Positions 44,620-54,154 of a stretch of DNA of 64,000 nt are shown here, one piece after another. A program made the translations under genes and the position numbers. Below the pieces are notes generated by a model, which was not told where the DNA came from, did not search any database, and was given only the letters and a program-made list of their open reading frames with translations. Where the stretch lies: assembly GCF_007995155.1 (NCBI RefSeq), contig NZ_CP042593.1, forward strand, positions 910,001-974,000. Reading direction: 5' to 3'. Source of the stretch: Cytobacillus dafuensis. Lineage in GTDB: Bacteria; Bacillota; Bacilli; Bacillales; Cytobacillaceae. Position 1 is the first letter of the stretch, and each line of letters begins with the position of its first letter.

Positions 44620-45936
44620 ATGTCAGCCAACAACGTTGAGCAAAAGCTATTAGACCCGGAGTTTGAACACACTCCCGTACCTCAGGAATACCGAAAACAA
44701 TTTTCTTCTGTAGCAGCGGTTTGGTATAGTTTTCCTATGGTTTTAACAAGTGCGGTGATAGGCGGAGTGGTTACAGCCATGCTCGGATTCAAAGCTGGTG
44801 TCGCAGCAATCCTGGCCGGAAACTTACTCTTGTGCCTCATAGTTGGATCGCTAAGCTATCTTGCAGGGAAAACAGGAGAGAATTTTTCCATAACGGCTCA
44901 AAGAACATTTGGGCGATTTGGTTATTATGCAGTATCAGGATTACTTTCCACAGTTGTAATTGGGTGGTTTGCACTGATGGTAGGTCTTACCGGTGACACA
45001 ATGTTCCGTTCATTCGGAGCTAACTTGCTATTGATGACTATCATAGGCGGTATCCTTTATGTGGCCGCAACTTTTATCGGAATTAAAGCATTAACCATAT
45101 TAGGATGGATTGCTGCACCGATGTATCTTTTACTAGGAATCATTTCAGTAGTAATCTCATTAAAATCTGGTACTACAGACATCTTAAATTACCAGCCAAG
45201 TCCTGGAGTAGGTGTGATGTCCTTCGGTGCTGCCGTTACTTTGGTATTTGCAACATTTGTTGATTCTGGTACAATGACGGCGGACTTTACACGCTGGGCA
45301 AAAAATGGAAAAGAAGGGTTTTTAGCTGCTTTTACTGCATTTCCATTCGCAAAATTCCTAGCTGAGGTGATTGGTGCTATTATTGTAGCGAGTGGTGTTG
45401 TCCTGAACCCTGAAGTTAACGGCGGAGATTTTATTACCATCTTATCAGGACAAGGCCCGGTGCTTTCAGCCTTAGCTATTATATTTGTATTTATTAATTT
45501 AGGTGTCGGTTGTACACACTGTTTATACAATGGTGCGGTTGGTTGGTCACATATGACTGGCGGAAAAATGAGAACGTTAACAATAGTATTAGGAATAATC
45601 GGGATTATCGCTGCCGTTTCTGGAATTTGGAACGCATTTCAAACTTGGCTAGAACTTCTAGGCTTAATTGTTCCGCCAATTGCGACAATCATTATAATGG
45701 ACCAAATTGTTCTAAAAAGAAAATCCAAAAACCTGTCTGCTGAAACAATGAAATGGAGACCGCAGGCATTCATTGCATGGGGTTTGGCTTCCGTTGTCGC
45801 ATTAATTGTTAACTACAATGCACCAGAATTTTCTGTTGCTTTTTCTGGAATTGTTTCCTCTGCTGTTTTCTTTTATATTGGCAGTCTGTTTTTTAAGCCA
45901 GCATCTGGTGAAATCTCAGAGAATAAAGCAGTATAG
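44620..45936 (+). CDS. NCS1-family cytosine/purine permease
   Basis: Nucleobase:cation symporter-1 family transporter of 438 residues with about twelve membrane helices, closest to the CodB type. The N-terminal VPQEYRKQFSSVAAVWYSF is typical; further signatures are FATFVDSGTMTADFTRWAK (helix 6/7 region) and GVGCTHCLYNGAVGW. ATG 44620 follows ggggggaaatgt. Substrate may be cytosine, another pyrimidine or a hydantoin; no catabolic gene adjoins to decide. It is a single-gene unit closed by a terminator at 45952. Confidence 0.85.
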   Translation: MSANNVEQKLLDPEFEHTPVPQEYRKQFSSVAAVWYSFPMVLTSAVIGGVVTAMLGFKAGVAAILAGNLLLCLIVGSLSYLAGKTGENFSITAQRTFGRFGYYAVSGLLSTVVIGWFALMVGLTGDTMFRSFGANLLLMTIIGGILYVAATFIGIKALTILGWIAAPMYLLLGIISVVISLKSGTTDILNYQPSPGVGVMSFGAAVTLVFATFVDSGTMTADFTRWAKNGKEGFLAAFTAFPFAKFLAEVIGAIIVASGVVLNPEVNGGDFITILSGQGPVLSALAIIFVFINLGVGCTHCLYNGAVGWSHMTGGKMRTLTIVLGIIGIIAAVSGIWNAFQTWLELLGLIVPPIATIIIMDQIVLKRKSKNLSAETMKWRPQAFIAWGLASVVALIVNYNAPEFSVAFSGIVSSAVFFYIGSLFFKPASGEISENKAV

Positions 45937-45951
45937 AATAGTAATAACAAA

Positions 45952-45990
45952 AAGCCGTTCCTGCTTAAATAAATGCAGGCCGGCTTTTTC
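45952..45990 (+). terminator. Rho-independent terminator
   Basis: agccg..cctgc with gcagg..cggct, followed by TTTTTC, between convergent permease and NO synthase genes. Confidence 0.85.
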
Positions 45991-46005
45991 TCCTTGCTAA
46001 AAAAA

Positions 46006-47085
46006 TTAATAAGGTAAAGGCTGAATAAAATAATTCGGTGATTTTGTTTCATCATTATATGGCTTATGAAAAATATGTGTTGCAGCAGGAGAAACTGGGG
46101 GAATGAGCCATGTCCAGTCTCCTGTTACAGGTCGTCCGCACTCTGATTCTTTTTCCTCAAATCGTTTAAATTGCTGTGCCGCAGTATGATGATCAACGAT
46201 ACTGACTCCATCCTCTTTGTATGAATATAAGACAGCAGCATTTAACTCAACTAATGCTCGGTCCTTCCAGAGAGAACTATTTCTGCTTTGATCTAATCCC
46301 ATTAATGAACCAATCTTCGGAAGCATATTATATCGAAAATCATCAGCTAGATTTCTTGCTCCGATTTCAGTACCCATATACCAACCATTAAAAGGAGCAG
46401 CAGAATAATGAATTCCTCCTATTTCAAGACTCATGCTCGAAATAATCGGAACAGCATACCATTTAAGCTGCATATCTTCAAACCACTTATAGTGAGGATG
46501 ACGTATAAGAACCTCTAGGGTAAGTTCATTTGGTATTTCAAACATTTGCGGGCGATTATCATTCATTTGAATGACTAAAGGAAGTACATCGAAGTGCGTC
46601 CCATTCCCCTTCCAGCCTAGCCCAATACATATTTCGGTAAAAGCGATAGAATCAGGATCACCTATAATGCCATCTTTTGTTTTATAACCGGCATAACGGA
46701 TCAATTGATGATTCCATATCCTGACTGATTCCTTGTTCTTTTTCTGTGGGAAAATAGTAATTGTAGGCCTTATACGACCTTGGTTCGTAGCATACTCGAT
46801 ATGCTCAAATAAAGCATCTCGAATGGATTCTTCGGTATTTAAATCTCGCTTATCAAACACCTTTAGACTTTCCCAAAATAACCTTCCAATACACCGATTG
46901 CTATTTCGCCAAGCCATTTTAGCTCCATGCTCTAATTCTTCTGCAGTGTGTTCATAATATCCGACTCTATTTATTTGTTCTTTAATTTCATTCAAACGAT
47001 TGTCTATTTCTTGTTCACTTTTATTTAACTCATAGTAGCAGCTTCGAATAAATTCTTCTGCATCTTTAAATAAATCCGTAATCAA
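46006..47085 (-). CDS. nos: Bacterial nitric oxide synthase (oxygenase domain)
   Basis: Heme enzyme of 359 residues that oxidises arginine to citrulline and NO. Bacterial NOS has only the oxygenase domain and borrows electrons from general flavodoxins. Seen: proximal heme Cys65 in [10 protein letters not shown], the substrate Glu in [15 protein letters not shown], and the pterin-site C-terminal region [23 protein letters not shown] 47085 follows aaggagg. Length and motifs match B. subtilis/B. anthracis NOS, which protects against oxidative and antibiotic stress. It is a monocistronic gene. Confidence 0.95.
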   Translation of the reverse strand: MITDLFKDAEEFIRSCYYELNKSEQEIDNRLNEIKEQINRVGYYEHTAEELEHGAKMAWRNSNRCIGRLFWESLKVFDKRDLNTEESIRDALFEHIEYATNQGRIRPTITIFPQKKNKESVRIWNHQLIRYAGYKTKDGIIGDPDSIAFTEICIGLGWKGNGTHFDVLPLVIQMNDNRPQMFEIPNELTLEVLIRHPHYKWFEDMQLKWYAVPIISSMSLEIGGIHYSAAPFNGWYMGTEIGARNLADDFRYNMLPKIGSLMGLDQSRNSSLWKDRALVELNAAVLYSYKEDGVSIVDHHTAAQQFKRFEEKESECGRPVTGDWTWLIPPVSPAATHIFHKPYNDETKSPNYFIQPLPY

Positions 47086-47316
47086 ACGTAAATCCTCCTT
47101 GTTGAATGACTATCCTGATTATACCATAAGGAATTCGCCCGTTTCCCTGATGGCTAGTTTGTGCAAATTCGTTTAATAAAAGTAATAAAGTTTTTTGGAT
47201 TAAAAGATCTTTTCTTAAAAAATGTACGAAAAGGCAAAACTATTTATTCTTGTTTTACGAATATATAGGTATAAGCTTATAAAACAGATGATGTTATAGA
47301 AATTGAGTGGTGAGAA

Positions 47317-47874
47317 ATGGACAAAGAGCTTAAGCTGATTAAATTAATAAAGAAAAAGGGAAGTGAAGCGGCAGCGAATGAACTTGTTTCCATCTATTAC
47401 CGCGAAATTTATCATTATGTTTACAAACAGACTCTTGATCAAGAGCAATCGCTCGATTTAACACAGGAAATCTTTATTAATATGCTCCAAGGACTCAATC
47501 AGTTTGAAGGGCAAAGGGCTTCGTTTCGAACATGGCTATACAAGATTTCTACTTATAAAATAGTCGATTATTTTCGTTCGAAGCATTATAAAATACGCAA
47601 TCTCTCGGAGGATCTTGCCGATATAGCAATTAGCGGGGATGAAGACTTTACGGAAATGCTGCTGCAGAAGGATGAGATAGGGACTGTTATGGAGGCTGTC
47701 AATGAACTAGAAACTTCTCTTCAGCAAATATTTCGTCTTAAGTTATTTGCGGATTATACCTTTCAAGAAATTGCAGCAACATTGCAAATCCCTGAATCGA
47801 CAGTTAAAACAAAGTATTATCGAAGCTTGAGGTTTGTACGGAAAGAAGTGAAGGAGGTTCATGCTGATGAATGA
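47317..47874 (+). CDS. ECF sigma factor heading an ABC transporter operon
   Basis: Sigma-70 ECF factor of 185 residues. Region 2 is seen in YREIYHYVYKQTLDQEQSLDLTQEIFINML and FRTWLYKISTYKIVDYFRSKHY; region 4 in LQQIFRLKLFADYTFQEIAATL and IPESTVKTKYYRSLRFVRK. ATG 47317 lies after gtggtgag. Unlike the other sigma genes in the window it is not followed by a DUF4179 protein; the next gene is a six-helix membrane protein and then an ABC exporter, all overlapping. That makes this a five-gene sigma-transporter operon. Confidence 0.88.
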   Translation: MDKELKLIKLIKKKGSEAAANELVSIYYREIYHYVYKQTLDQEQSLDLTQEIFINMLQGLNQFEGQRASFRTWLYKISTYKIVDYFRSKHYKIRNLSEDLADIAISGDEDFTEMLLQKDEIGTVMEAVNELETSLQQIFRLKLFADYTFQEIAATLQIPESTVKTKYYRSLRFVRKEVKEVHADE

Positions 47875-48637
47875 TGAAAAGCAATTCTCTTACCCTGATA
47901 AAAAAATTATTGAACGTGAAATAACTGCGATTGTTAAAAAAGGCAGGATTGAGAGAGAATCATTTCCTAGACTACTACTCAGTATGTACAGACAAATTGG
48001 CGTTCGTTTTTTAATACGGGATAGAAAGGAAATCTTAACTGCTGTGACGATGGCAGTGATCTTGATGTTTGCAGTTTTAACGAGTGGTCAGGAGAGGTAT
48101 GAGTCATCTTCTAGTTTTTACGGTATCATCATGCTTGTTTCACCAATTCTTTATGGTGTGCTCTCTCTATTGCCATTTCTACACAGTAAAATGAACGGAA
48201 CATTTGAAGTAGAAATGACATGCAAATATAACCTGTATCAACTAGCTTTTTTTCGAATGCTTATATTTAGCGTGTTTTGTTTTCTATTAAACACGGTATG
48301 GGTACTTGCTATGGCGATGAAATTTTCAACTGTGCATTTCGTTCAGGCATTCATGATTTCGACAACTTCCTTGCTGATTTTCTCCTTATTGTTTTTATAT
48401 GTGTTTACAGTTTTAAAAAAGATGATTACGAAGGTGGCAGCAGTCATGAGCTGGATAGGGCTAAACGCTTTGTTTGTTTTTATTGATTCAGTCGTTTACC
48501 AGCAACTTCTTGTTTCTGTCCCATGGTATTTATATGGAATTGTCATTTGTTTATCTGCCTATTTATTTTTGAAGAAGATAAAAGAGTTCATCATTCAGAA
48601 TCAAAGGGAAGGAGCAATCAGCTATGTTAACAGTTAA
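47867..48637 (+). CDS. Six-helix membrane protein, possible anti-sigma or ABC partner
   Basis: Unrecognised integral membrane protein of 256 residues. ATG 47861 is also in frame, but aaggagg (47851-47857) gives proper spacing to ATG 47867. The first 55 residues are cytoplasmic and charged (EREITAIVKKGRIERESFPRL), followed by about six membrane helices from about 60 to 235. It overlaps the sigma gene before it and the ABC ATPase after it. A cytosolic N-terminal domain beside a sigma gene fits an anti-sigma role, but the many helices also fit an ABC-2 type subunit; I cannot decide. Confidence 0.65.
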   Translation: MNDEKQFSYPDKKIIEREITAIVKKGRIERESFPRLLLSMYRQIGVRFLIRDRKEILTAVTMAVILMFAVLTSGQERYESSSSFYGIIMLVSPILYGVLSLLPFLHSKMNGTFEVEMTCKYNLYQLAFFRMLIFSVFCFLLNTVWVLAMAMKFSTVHFVQAFMISTTSLLIFSLLFLYVFTVLKKMITKVAAVMSWIGLNALFVFIDSVVYQQLLVSVPWYLYGIVICLSAYLFLKKIKEFIIQNQREGAISYVNS

Positions 48638-49502
48638 TAGTGTAAGTAAGGATTTCGGGAATTTTCCAGTTTTACAGGATATCCAGCTTGAGTTTTCGAA
48701 CGGAGTATATGGTTTGCTTGCCCCGAATGGAGCGGGGAAAACAACTTTAATAAAAATGCTGACAACCTTGCTGTTTCCAACAAAAGGAGAAATTCTATAT
48801 GAGGGACAAAATATTTTTAGTATGGGTGAGAGGTATCGGGATTTAATTGGTTACCTTCCCCAAAACTTTGGCTATTATAAGAACTACAATCCGTATCAGT
48901 ATTTACAATATTTAGCCGCTCTTAAAGGGATTTCTAAGCAATCTGCAAATGAAAAAATTCCTCAGTTGCTTAAGCTTGTTGCATTGGAGGATGCAATCAA
49001 AAAGAAGATGGGAAAGTTTTCGGGAGGAATGATTCAAAGAGTTGGAATTGCTCAGGCAATGCTGAATAATCCCAAAATCTTAATCCTAGATGAACCGACT
49101 GCAGGTCTTGATCCAAAAGAACGTGTTCGTTTCCGAAATCTTTTATCTGACTTAGCTCGAGATCGAATTGTTATTTTATCCACCCATATTGTGTCGGATG
49201 TCGAGTCCATTGCGAATGAAATTATTATGATAAAAGATAAGCAAGTTCTTTATAAAGACAGCATCCAGTCAATTTGTCAGCAGCTTGATGGCAAAGTGTA
49301 TGAAATAGAAATGGATTTTGATCAGGTAAAGGGCTTTCGGAAGAATTATTTATCACTTTCTGAAAGGCAAGACAATGGCAGGATGAATATTCGATTCATT
49401 GCAGCTGAAGATATGAGACCAGAATGGAAGCGTGTGAGACCTACACTAGAGGATGTTTTCCTTTATCAATATCAGGATAAAGCGGCTGAGCAAAAGGTAT
49501 GA
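48624..49502 (+). CDS. ABC transporter ATP-binding protein
   Basis: ABC-2 type exporter ATPase of 292 residues. Walker A is LAPNGAGKTTLIK (about 34-46), the Q-loop is YLPQNFGYY, the signature FSGGMIQRVGIAQ, Walker B LILDEPTAGLD, and the switch His in STHIVSDV. The last 80 residues form the regulatory tail common in bacitracin-type exporters. ATG 48624 lies inside the preceding gene's end, after aaggag. With the two downstream permeases it forms a complete exporter, regulated by the sigma factor at the head of the operon. The substrate is unknown. Confidence 0.93.
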   Translation: MLTVNSVSKDFGNFPVLQDIQLEFSNGVYGLLAPNGAGKTTLIKMLTTLLFPTKGEILYEGQNIFSMGERYRDLIGYLPQNFGYYKNYNPYQYLQYLAALKGISKQSANEKIPQLLKLVALEDAIKKKMGKFSGGMIQRVGIAQAMLNNPKILILDEPTAGLDPKERVRFRNLLSDLARDRIVILSTHIVSDVESIANEIIMIKDKQVLYKDSIQSICQQLDGKVYEIEMDFDQVKGFRKNYLSLSERQDNGRMNIRFIAAEDMRPEWKRVRPTLEDVFLYQYQDKAAEQKV

Positions 49503-50755
49503 GGATCCTGCTGTATGAAATTCGTAAAGCATTCCATTCGCCGATTATCCTCGGGCTTTTAGGTATTTTTATTGCCTTTAATTTTTTCTTAATCTATGAA
49601 AATTCCTTTATTAAGGATGATTTACATAAGGTAAATCAATTTGCTGATAAATATGGAACGGAAATCAATGATGAAATGCTGGACAAGATGAAGCAAGATT
49701 ATGAAGCCCAGATGAAAAAGGTAAATGAGAAAACAAATGAAGTTCTGTCAAAAACTTATGAAAGCATGGACGAGTTTTATTCTGATCAATCCTTTTATCC
49801 AGCTGATCATTTTAATGAAAAAGAGCTTTTGCTTTTTAACGATATAGCTTTGCTTGAATACTACTATTTCACTAGTCTTCATTTAGAAGAAAGCTTTCAA
49901 AACATTGATCCAATAGCAATCGCTGAACTTGAGATAAAGCAGTATGGAATTAGTGGGCAGGCGGCCGAATTGATTAGAAGTCAGTATGGGAAATTTACGG
50001 AACGCTATCAGGAAGTACTTGAAAATAAGGAATATAAGCATCTTTTCCCATCGCAAAGAGTGTTTGAAACACATCTATTGCTATTTAAAAAGATGTTTAA
50101 AGCCATCTTAATAGAAAGCCTAATTCTGACAGTCCTTGTAACGGCTTATATAATAAATTTTGAGTTTGATAAAGGAACTTATTTAATTGCTTATAGCTCA
50201 AAAAGAGGAAGAGGATTATGGGGAGATAAGCTAAGGGCTGCGCTAATCATCAATGTTTTGCTATTCACTATAATATTGGCTGTAGGGATGATAGCTTATT
50301 TCAGTGTGTTTTCCTATAAGGAATTTTGGCATGTACCAATCAGCAATTTCTTCAATGCAGGAAAAGAATGGTTTATGTCCTGGTGGAATTTCTCATTCCT
50401 TGAGTATTTAGCAGCTTGTATTGTTTTAGCTTATCTATTAATCATTTTATTTACTATGATGACGGCTATTTTAGCTCGATATGTACGGAATAGCTATCTA
50501 GTATTCTTTATTTTCCTATGTCTTTTTGGAGTGATTTTTGCTAATCAAGGAATTATTCCACGTAGTAGTATAGCTTTCCTATTAGGATATTTCACACCAG
50601 TTAATCTTGTACTAAATTCGTTTGTATGGTTTATGCATAGAGCGGTTACGTTTACAGCCTATTTTGAGGTGATTACAGTTGTAGTTTGGTTTGTGATTTT
50701 ACTTTTTGGCGTTCTTTTTTGTGCAAGAAGTTTTCGTAAATGTGATCTAAAGTAG
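49499..50755 (+). CDS. ABC-2 type permease
   Basis: Membrane subunit of 418 residues with an N-terminal helix (ILGLLGIFIAFNFFLIYE), a large extracytoplasmic segment of about 160 residues rich in charged helices (EMLDKMKQDYEAQMKKVNEK and beyond), then about five helices in the C-terminal half. This layout is typical of ABC-2 permeases of antibiotic or envelope-stress exporters. It overlaps the ATPase gene by four bases (ATGA). Its paralogue follows 13 bases later, and the two presumably form a heterodimer. Confidence 0.85.
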   Translation: MRILLYEIRKAFHSPIILGLLGIFIAFNFFLIYENSFIKDDLHKVNQFADKYGTEINDEMLDKMKQDYEAQMKKVNEKTNEVLSKTYESMDEFYSDQSFYPADHFNEKELLLFNDIALLEYYYFTSLHLEESFQNIDPIAIAELEIKQYGISGQAAELIRSQYGKFTERYQEVLENKEYKHLFPSQRVFETHLLLFKKMFKAILIESLILTVLVTAYIINFEFDKGTYLIAYSSKRGRGLWGDKLRAALIINVLLFTIILAVGMIAYFSVFSYKEFWHVPISNFFNAGKEWFMSWWNFSFLEYLAACIVLAYLLIILFTMMTAILARYVRNSYLVFFIFLCLFGVIFANQGIIPRSSIAFLLGYFTPVNLVLNSFVWFMHRAVTFTAYFEVITVVVWFVILLFGVLFCARSFRKCDLK

Positions 50756-50768
50756 AGGAGTGGATAGT

Positions 50769-51932
50769 TTGAGGATCATATGGCAGGAAATGAAGAAAAT
50801 TTTTAATCCGGTCATGCTGCTGATTTTAGTTTTAATAAATATGCTCATGTATTATATTTTCATAGATTTTGACATATCTGTTTTTCCAAATGGCAGACCA
50901 GCGACGGATCATTATCATATTGGAATTGAAATGGTTGAAAAATATGGTCACGAATTAGATGAAATAGAATTAAAGGATTTTAAAGAGGTACTTCAGCAAG
51001 AAATAAAGAAAGCAGATGAATATATCCAGTCAGATAAAGAATTTGCAGAGCTTGGCATTACGACTTATGAAGAAAGTCGAGAAATGAATATTGATATGGA
51101 TAAAAATCCTGCCTATAGTCAGCTGCATTCAAAAATAGTGTTTGATAAAGGTGTTGATTTTTTTTGGGAGATTCCTGCAAGAGAAGACATTATTGAGGAT
51201 TTTGAATATATTAAAGAACGCTACGGCTATGGTTATATTGAGCAACCAACAGAGGACCAGGAGCGGAGGATTCAAGAAGTAGTCAACACTGGTGCCGTCA
51301 ATTCTATTTTTCCTGCTTATCCTGTGGAGGATAACTTCCATTCAATTAGTAAAAATATAACAATCACCATTCTAGTAAGTGTTCTATTTATGATTTCACC
51401 GATTTTTATTAGAGACTATAAGAATAATATGATTGGTTTACAGTACACCTCAAAGGCAGGAAGAAGTTTATTTAAGAAAAAGGTTGCTGCAGGGGTACTT
51501 TCGGCCTTCTTGATTACAACGATTCTTTTGGTTGTATATTACAGCATGTATGCTACAAATGATATCGGGATGTTTCTTGCTAGTGGGATCAATTCTTTTA
51601 TGGGCACGGTGTATTGGTACGACTTTACTTTTTTGCAATTAATAATTGTAACGATTGGGTTAACCTATGTGCTATCGTTGTCTTTATCTCTCGTAGCGAT
51701 TTATGTTTCAAGTATTTGCAAGAACTACATCGCCATCATCGGCTTTCAATTGCCCATCTTTGTGCTCGTATGCGTGCTTATCTTTAATAAATCCCTGCTA
51801 AGTGAGGCTTTTTTAATCAACAGTTCGCAGCTGAAAGTTGCTGTTTTGTATTGCGTGATCATTATTTCTCCTATTATCCTGCTTATTTGGAAAAAGAGGC
51901 GGGAGAAAAATCAGGATATTTTATTTGAATAG
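50769..51932 (+). CDS. ABC-2 type permease, second subunit
   Basis: Second membrane subunit of about 387 residues with the same plan as its neighbour: one N-terminal helix (MLLILVLINMLMYYIFI), a charged extracytoplasmic region (about 30-190) with GYGYIEQPTEDQERRIQEV, and about five C-terminal helices. GTG 50760 is in frame but coincides with the RBS agaggag; TTG 50769 is spaced correctly and is preferred. It closes the sigma/ABC operon and is followed by a terminator. Confidence 0.85.
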   Translation: MRIIWQEMKKIFNPVMLLILVLINMLMYYIFIDFDISVFPNGRPATDHYHIGIEMVEKYGHELDEIELKDFKEVLQQEIKKADEYIQSDKEFAELGITTYEESREMNIDMDKNPAYSQLHSKIVFDKGVDFFWEIPAREDIIEDFEYIKERYGYGYIEQPTEDQERRIQEVVNTGAVNSIFPAYPVEDNFHSISKNITITILVSVLFMISPIFIRDYKNNMIGLQYTSKAGRSLFKKKVAAGVLSAFLITTILLVVYYSMYATNDIGMFLASGINSFMGTVYWYDFTFLQLIIVTIGLTYVLSLSLSLVAIYVSSICKNYIAIIGFQLPIFVLVCVLIFNKSLLSEAFLINSSQLKVAVLYCVIIISPIILLIWKKRREKNQDILFE

Positions 51933-51943
51933 AGAATAAGAAG

Positions 51944-51973
51944 ACAAGACTATTTTGAAGGTCTTGTTTTTCT
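51944..51973 (+). terminator. Rho-independent terminator of the sigma/ABC operon
   Basis: acaagac/gtcttgt stem followed by TTTTC. A second 12-bp dyad agtctatatttt/aaaatatagact (51999-52029) lies just downstream. Confidence 0.75.
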
Positions 51974-52051
51974 TTGATATTGGGGGAAATACTTTCACAG
52001 TCTATATTTTTTTGAATAAAATATAGACTTTTGTACTATCAACACTTAGTA

Positions 52052-52068
52052 TTAGTACCAGATGCCAA
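52052..52068. promoter_or_regulatory. FapR-like operator before plsC
   Basis: ttagtaccagatgccaa differs at two positions from the B. subtilis-type FapR site TTAGTACCAGATACTAA. It lies 37 bases before the preferred plsC start; the B. subtilis orthologue is a known FapR target. Confidence 0.7.
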
Positions 52069-52104
52069 ATTTAGGATTATATGTTATTCAACTGGAGGGT
52101 GCAC

Positions 52105-52698
52105 ATGTTATATAAATTGATTAGCAGTATTCTGTTTTTTATCATAAAGCTCTTTAACAGATTGGAAGTTAAGGGAAAAGAAAATATTCCTTCTGGTCAA
52201 AGATATGTAGTAACCTGTACTCATAAGGGGTGGGTGGAGGTCATTATGCTGGCAATTGCATTATATCCTATCCCCGTTCACTATATGGCAAAGAAGGAGC
52301 TGTTTGAAGGGAAATGGAAGAATCGATTTTTTCAATCGATTAAAGCATTTCCGGTTAATCGGGAAAATCCCGGTCCAAGCACTTTGAAAATACCTCTTAA
52401 ACTATTAAAGGAAAATAAATGCGTAGGTATTTTTCCAAGTGGCACAAGAACAAGTGAGGATGTGCCATTAAAAAAAGGTGCTGTCACGATTGCAATAAAG
52501 GCAAACGCCCCATTATTGCCTGCAGTCTTTAAAGGACCAACAAACTTTTCGCAGATTTTTAAGGAAAAGTCGATTGTTGCTTTCGGGGAACCAATTTTAT
52601 TTCAGGAAGACAAGCAAGGGTTAAGTAGAGATGAAATGATTGAAAAATATGTAGAGTTGTTGGAAGAGGAAATGAGAAGGTTGGAAAAAGGATTGTAA
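52105..52698 (+). CDS. plsC: 1-acylglycerol-3-phosphate acyltransferase
   Basis: Lysophosphatidate acyltransferase of about 197 residues, closest to B. subtilis YhdO/PlsC. It adds the second acyl chain in phosphatidic acid synthesis at the membrane. ATG 52081 is upstream in frame; tggaggg places the start at ATG 52105 (MLYKLISSILFFIIKLF, a membrane segment). Motifs: THKGWVEVI (His40, motif I), IKAFPVNRENPGPS (motif II), GIFPSGTRTSEDVPLKKGA (motif III). Motif I normally reads H-x4-D; here the acid is Glu45 (codon gag), a conservative but notable change. A FapR-like operator lies just upstream. Confidence 0.9.
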   Translation: MLYKLISSILFFIIKLFNRLEVKGKENIPSGQRYVVTCTHKGWVEVIMLAIALYPIPVHYMAKKELFEGKWKNRFFQSIKAFPVNRENPGPSTLKIPLKLLKENKCVGIFPSGTRTSEDVPLKKGAVTIAIKANAPLLPAVFKGPTNFSQIFKEKSIVAFGEPILFQEDKQGLSRDEMIEKYVELLEEEMRRLEKGL

Positions 52699-52747
52699 GG
52701 GTATGAGATTGGTGGAATTTTAATTGAATAGCAGATATTATTGTATA

Positions 52748-52788
52748 AATCAGCAGACCTTTTTGGAGATTAAAAAGGTCTGCTGATT
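52748..52788. terminator. Long hairpin between convergent genes
   Basis: aatcagcagaccttttt pairs with aaaaaggtctgctgatt. There is little T run on either side, but stem length makes it the likely shared terminator. Confidence 0.7.
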
Positions 52789-52819
52789 GACTTCTCTGGA
52801 AGTTTAAAGGTAATGATAG

Positions 52820-54154
52820 CTATTTTATTTTCAATTTGATTTTTTTATTGATAGTGGCCGGGTAATCTAATAATTTAAGCTTGATTGGTCCAGCGACAGC
52901 CTCTTTAGTTGGATACGGGACATAATAGGTCACATAGTTATTATTTGGTGAACCACCCCCACCAAATGATTTACCCTTACCTATGATATTTCCATTTAAA
53001 TCTTCTGCATACGTAAAAATTTGTTTATCAAAAAAATTCGGATTGGTTTCTAATGTAATGGCAAGTTCTTCCCACCTTTTATATACACTTGATATTTTGC
53101 CGTCTTTCGGTGCTTTAATAATTTTTTTCTTATGAGGGTCAATTTCCACCCAAAGCTCATCTTTATCGACTGCACGGATGGAGCTAAAAGCCAAGTAAAG
53201 TTCTTTTGGATCAGAGAAATAGTTACTTTGTAAGTAAATGACCATTTCATTTTCATATGATATAAAATCATTAGGTTCAATTTCCTCCCATTTTTCTCCT
53301 GTTTCATCCTCTAGATGTATATCATTAAAGCCAAAAATCTTTTTACTGTTTTCTGGATTAAGCATAATATCGATTGCTGTTTGAGTAGGGTAAATCGTTA
53401 CTTTTTTTATTGTTATCTCTTGACCTTCAACTTTAATGGATTTGTTCATGTTTATAACTTTTTTGGCTGCAAATTTATCTTCATCTAATGTAAGAGGTAT
53501 ATCAATATTTTGATTAAGCATTTTATCATTTACACTAAATGCAAAGGATAAAATAAGCTCTTCGGGTAAGATGTCCCCATCAGCTAAGGGAACTCTAGCT
53601 GTCGCTTTATTAACGTATTTTTTTTCTCCATTAGGATTAAGGTTTGAGTAGTATGCTCTATAAGGAAGAATATTTCTATTGCCATCAAGTAATGATATTT
53701 CTTCTGGGAAGATTTGGTCAACTACACCTTTAGCTCTATAATTGAAGAATATTAATAGTTCTTTTTCATCTCGAACAATTGAATCTATCGTTACTTTTAC
53801 CTCGCCATTTTCAACGGTTGTTCCAATTTTTTGAAAGTAGTTATTTTCAGCAGCAGCTAATAAACCTTTATCTTGACGGATAAACTCCACTATTTTTTCT
53901 ATGCCTGGTACATTTGAAATGTAATCCGCCATTGTATCGGAAACTTTTACAGATGTAATAAGGCTAATAATGAATAAACTTGCAGCTAGAAATACTTTTA
54001 TGGGGAGAAATTTTTTCTTTCTCATCTTCATAGCTTTTGCACGCTTCATTCCTTCTAAAATGGCCTGATTTGCAATATCATCTGAAATGGATAGATCCTG
54101 AAGAGTATTTCGCGATTTTTCTAATTCCTTTTCTTCTTTTTCAAAATCAAACAT
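52820..54154 (-). CDS. DUF4179-type anti-sigma factor
   Basis: Single-pass membrane protein of 444 residues, with a cytoplasmic helical part (1-45), one membrane helix (about 50-70, FLPIKVFLAASLFIISLITS) and a large extracytoplasmic region starting SNVPGIEKIVEFIRQDKGL and continuing with beta-rich modules (VKVTIDSIVRDEKELLIFFN; VEGQEITIKKVTIYPTQTAI). The same architecture is present at 23400 and 58404. ATG 54154 follows aaaggag and overlaps the sigma gene end by eight bases, so it is the cognate anti-sigma candidate. Confidence 0.85.
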   Translation of the reverse strand: MFDFEKEEKELEKSRNTLQDLSISDDIANQAILEGMKRAKAMKMRKKKFLPIKVFLAASLFIISLITSVKVSDTMADYISNVPGIEKIVEFIRQDKGLLAAAENNYFQKIGTTVENGEVKVTIDSIVRDEKELLIFFNYRAKGVVDQIFPEEISLLDGNRNILPYRAYYSNLNPNGEKKYVNKATARVPLADGDILPEELILSFAFSVNDKMLNQNIDIPLTLDEDKFAAKKVINMNKSIKVEGQEITIKKVTIYPTQTAIDIMLNPENSKKIFGFNDIHLEDETGEKWEEIEPNDFISYENEMVIYLQSNYFSDPKELYLAFSSIRAVDKDELWVEIDPHKKKIIKAPKDGKISSVYKRWEELAITLETNPNFFDKQIFTYAEDLNGNIIGKGKSFGGGGSPNNNYVTYYVPYPTKEAVAGPIKLKLLDYPATINKKIKLKIK

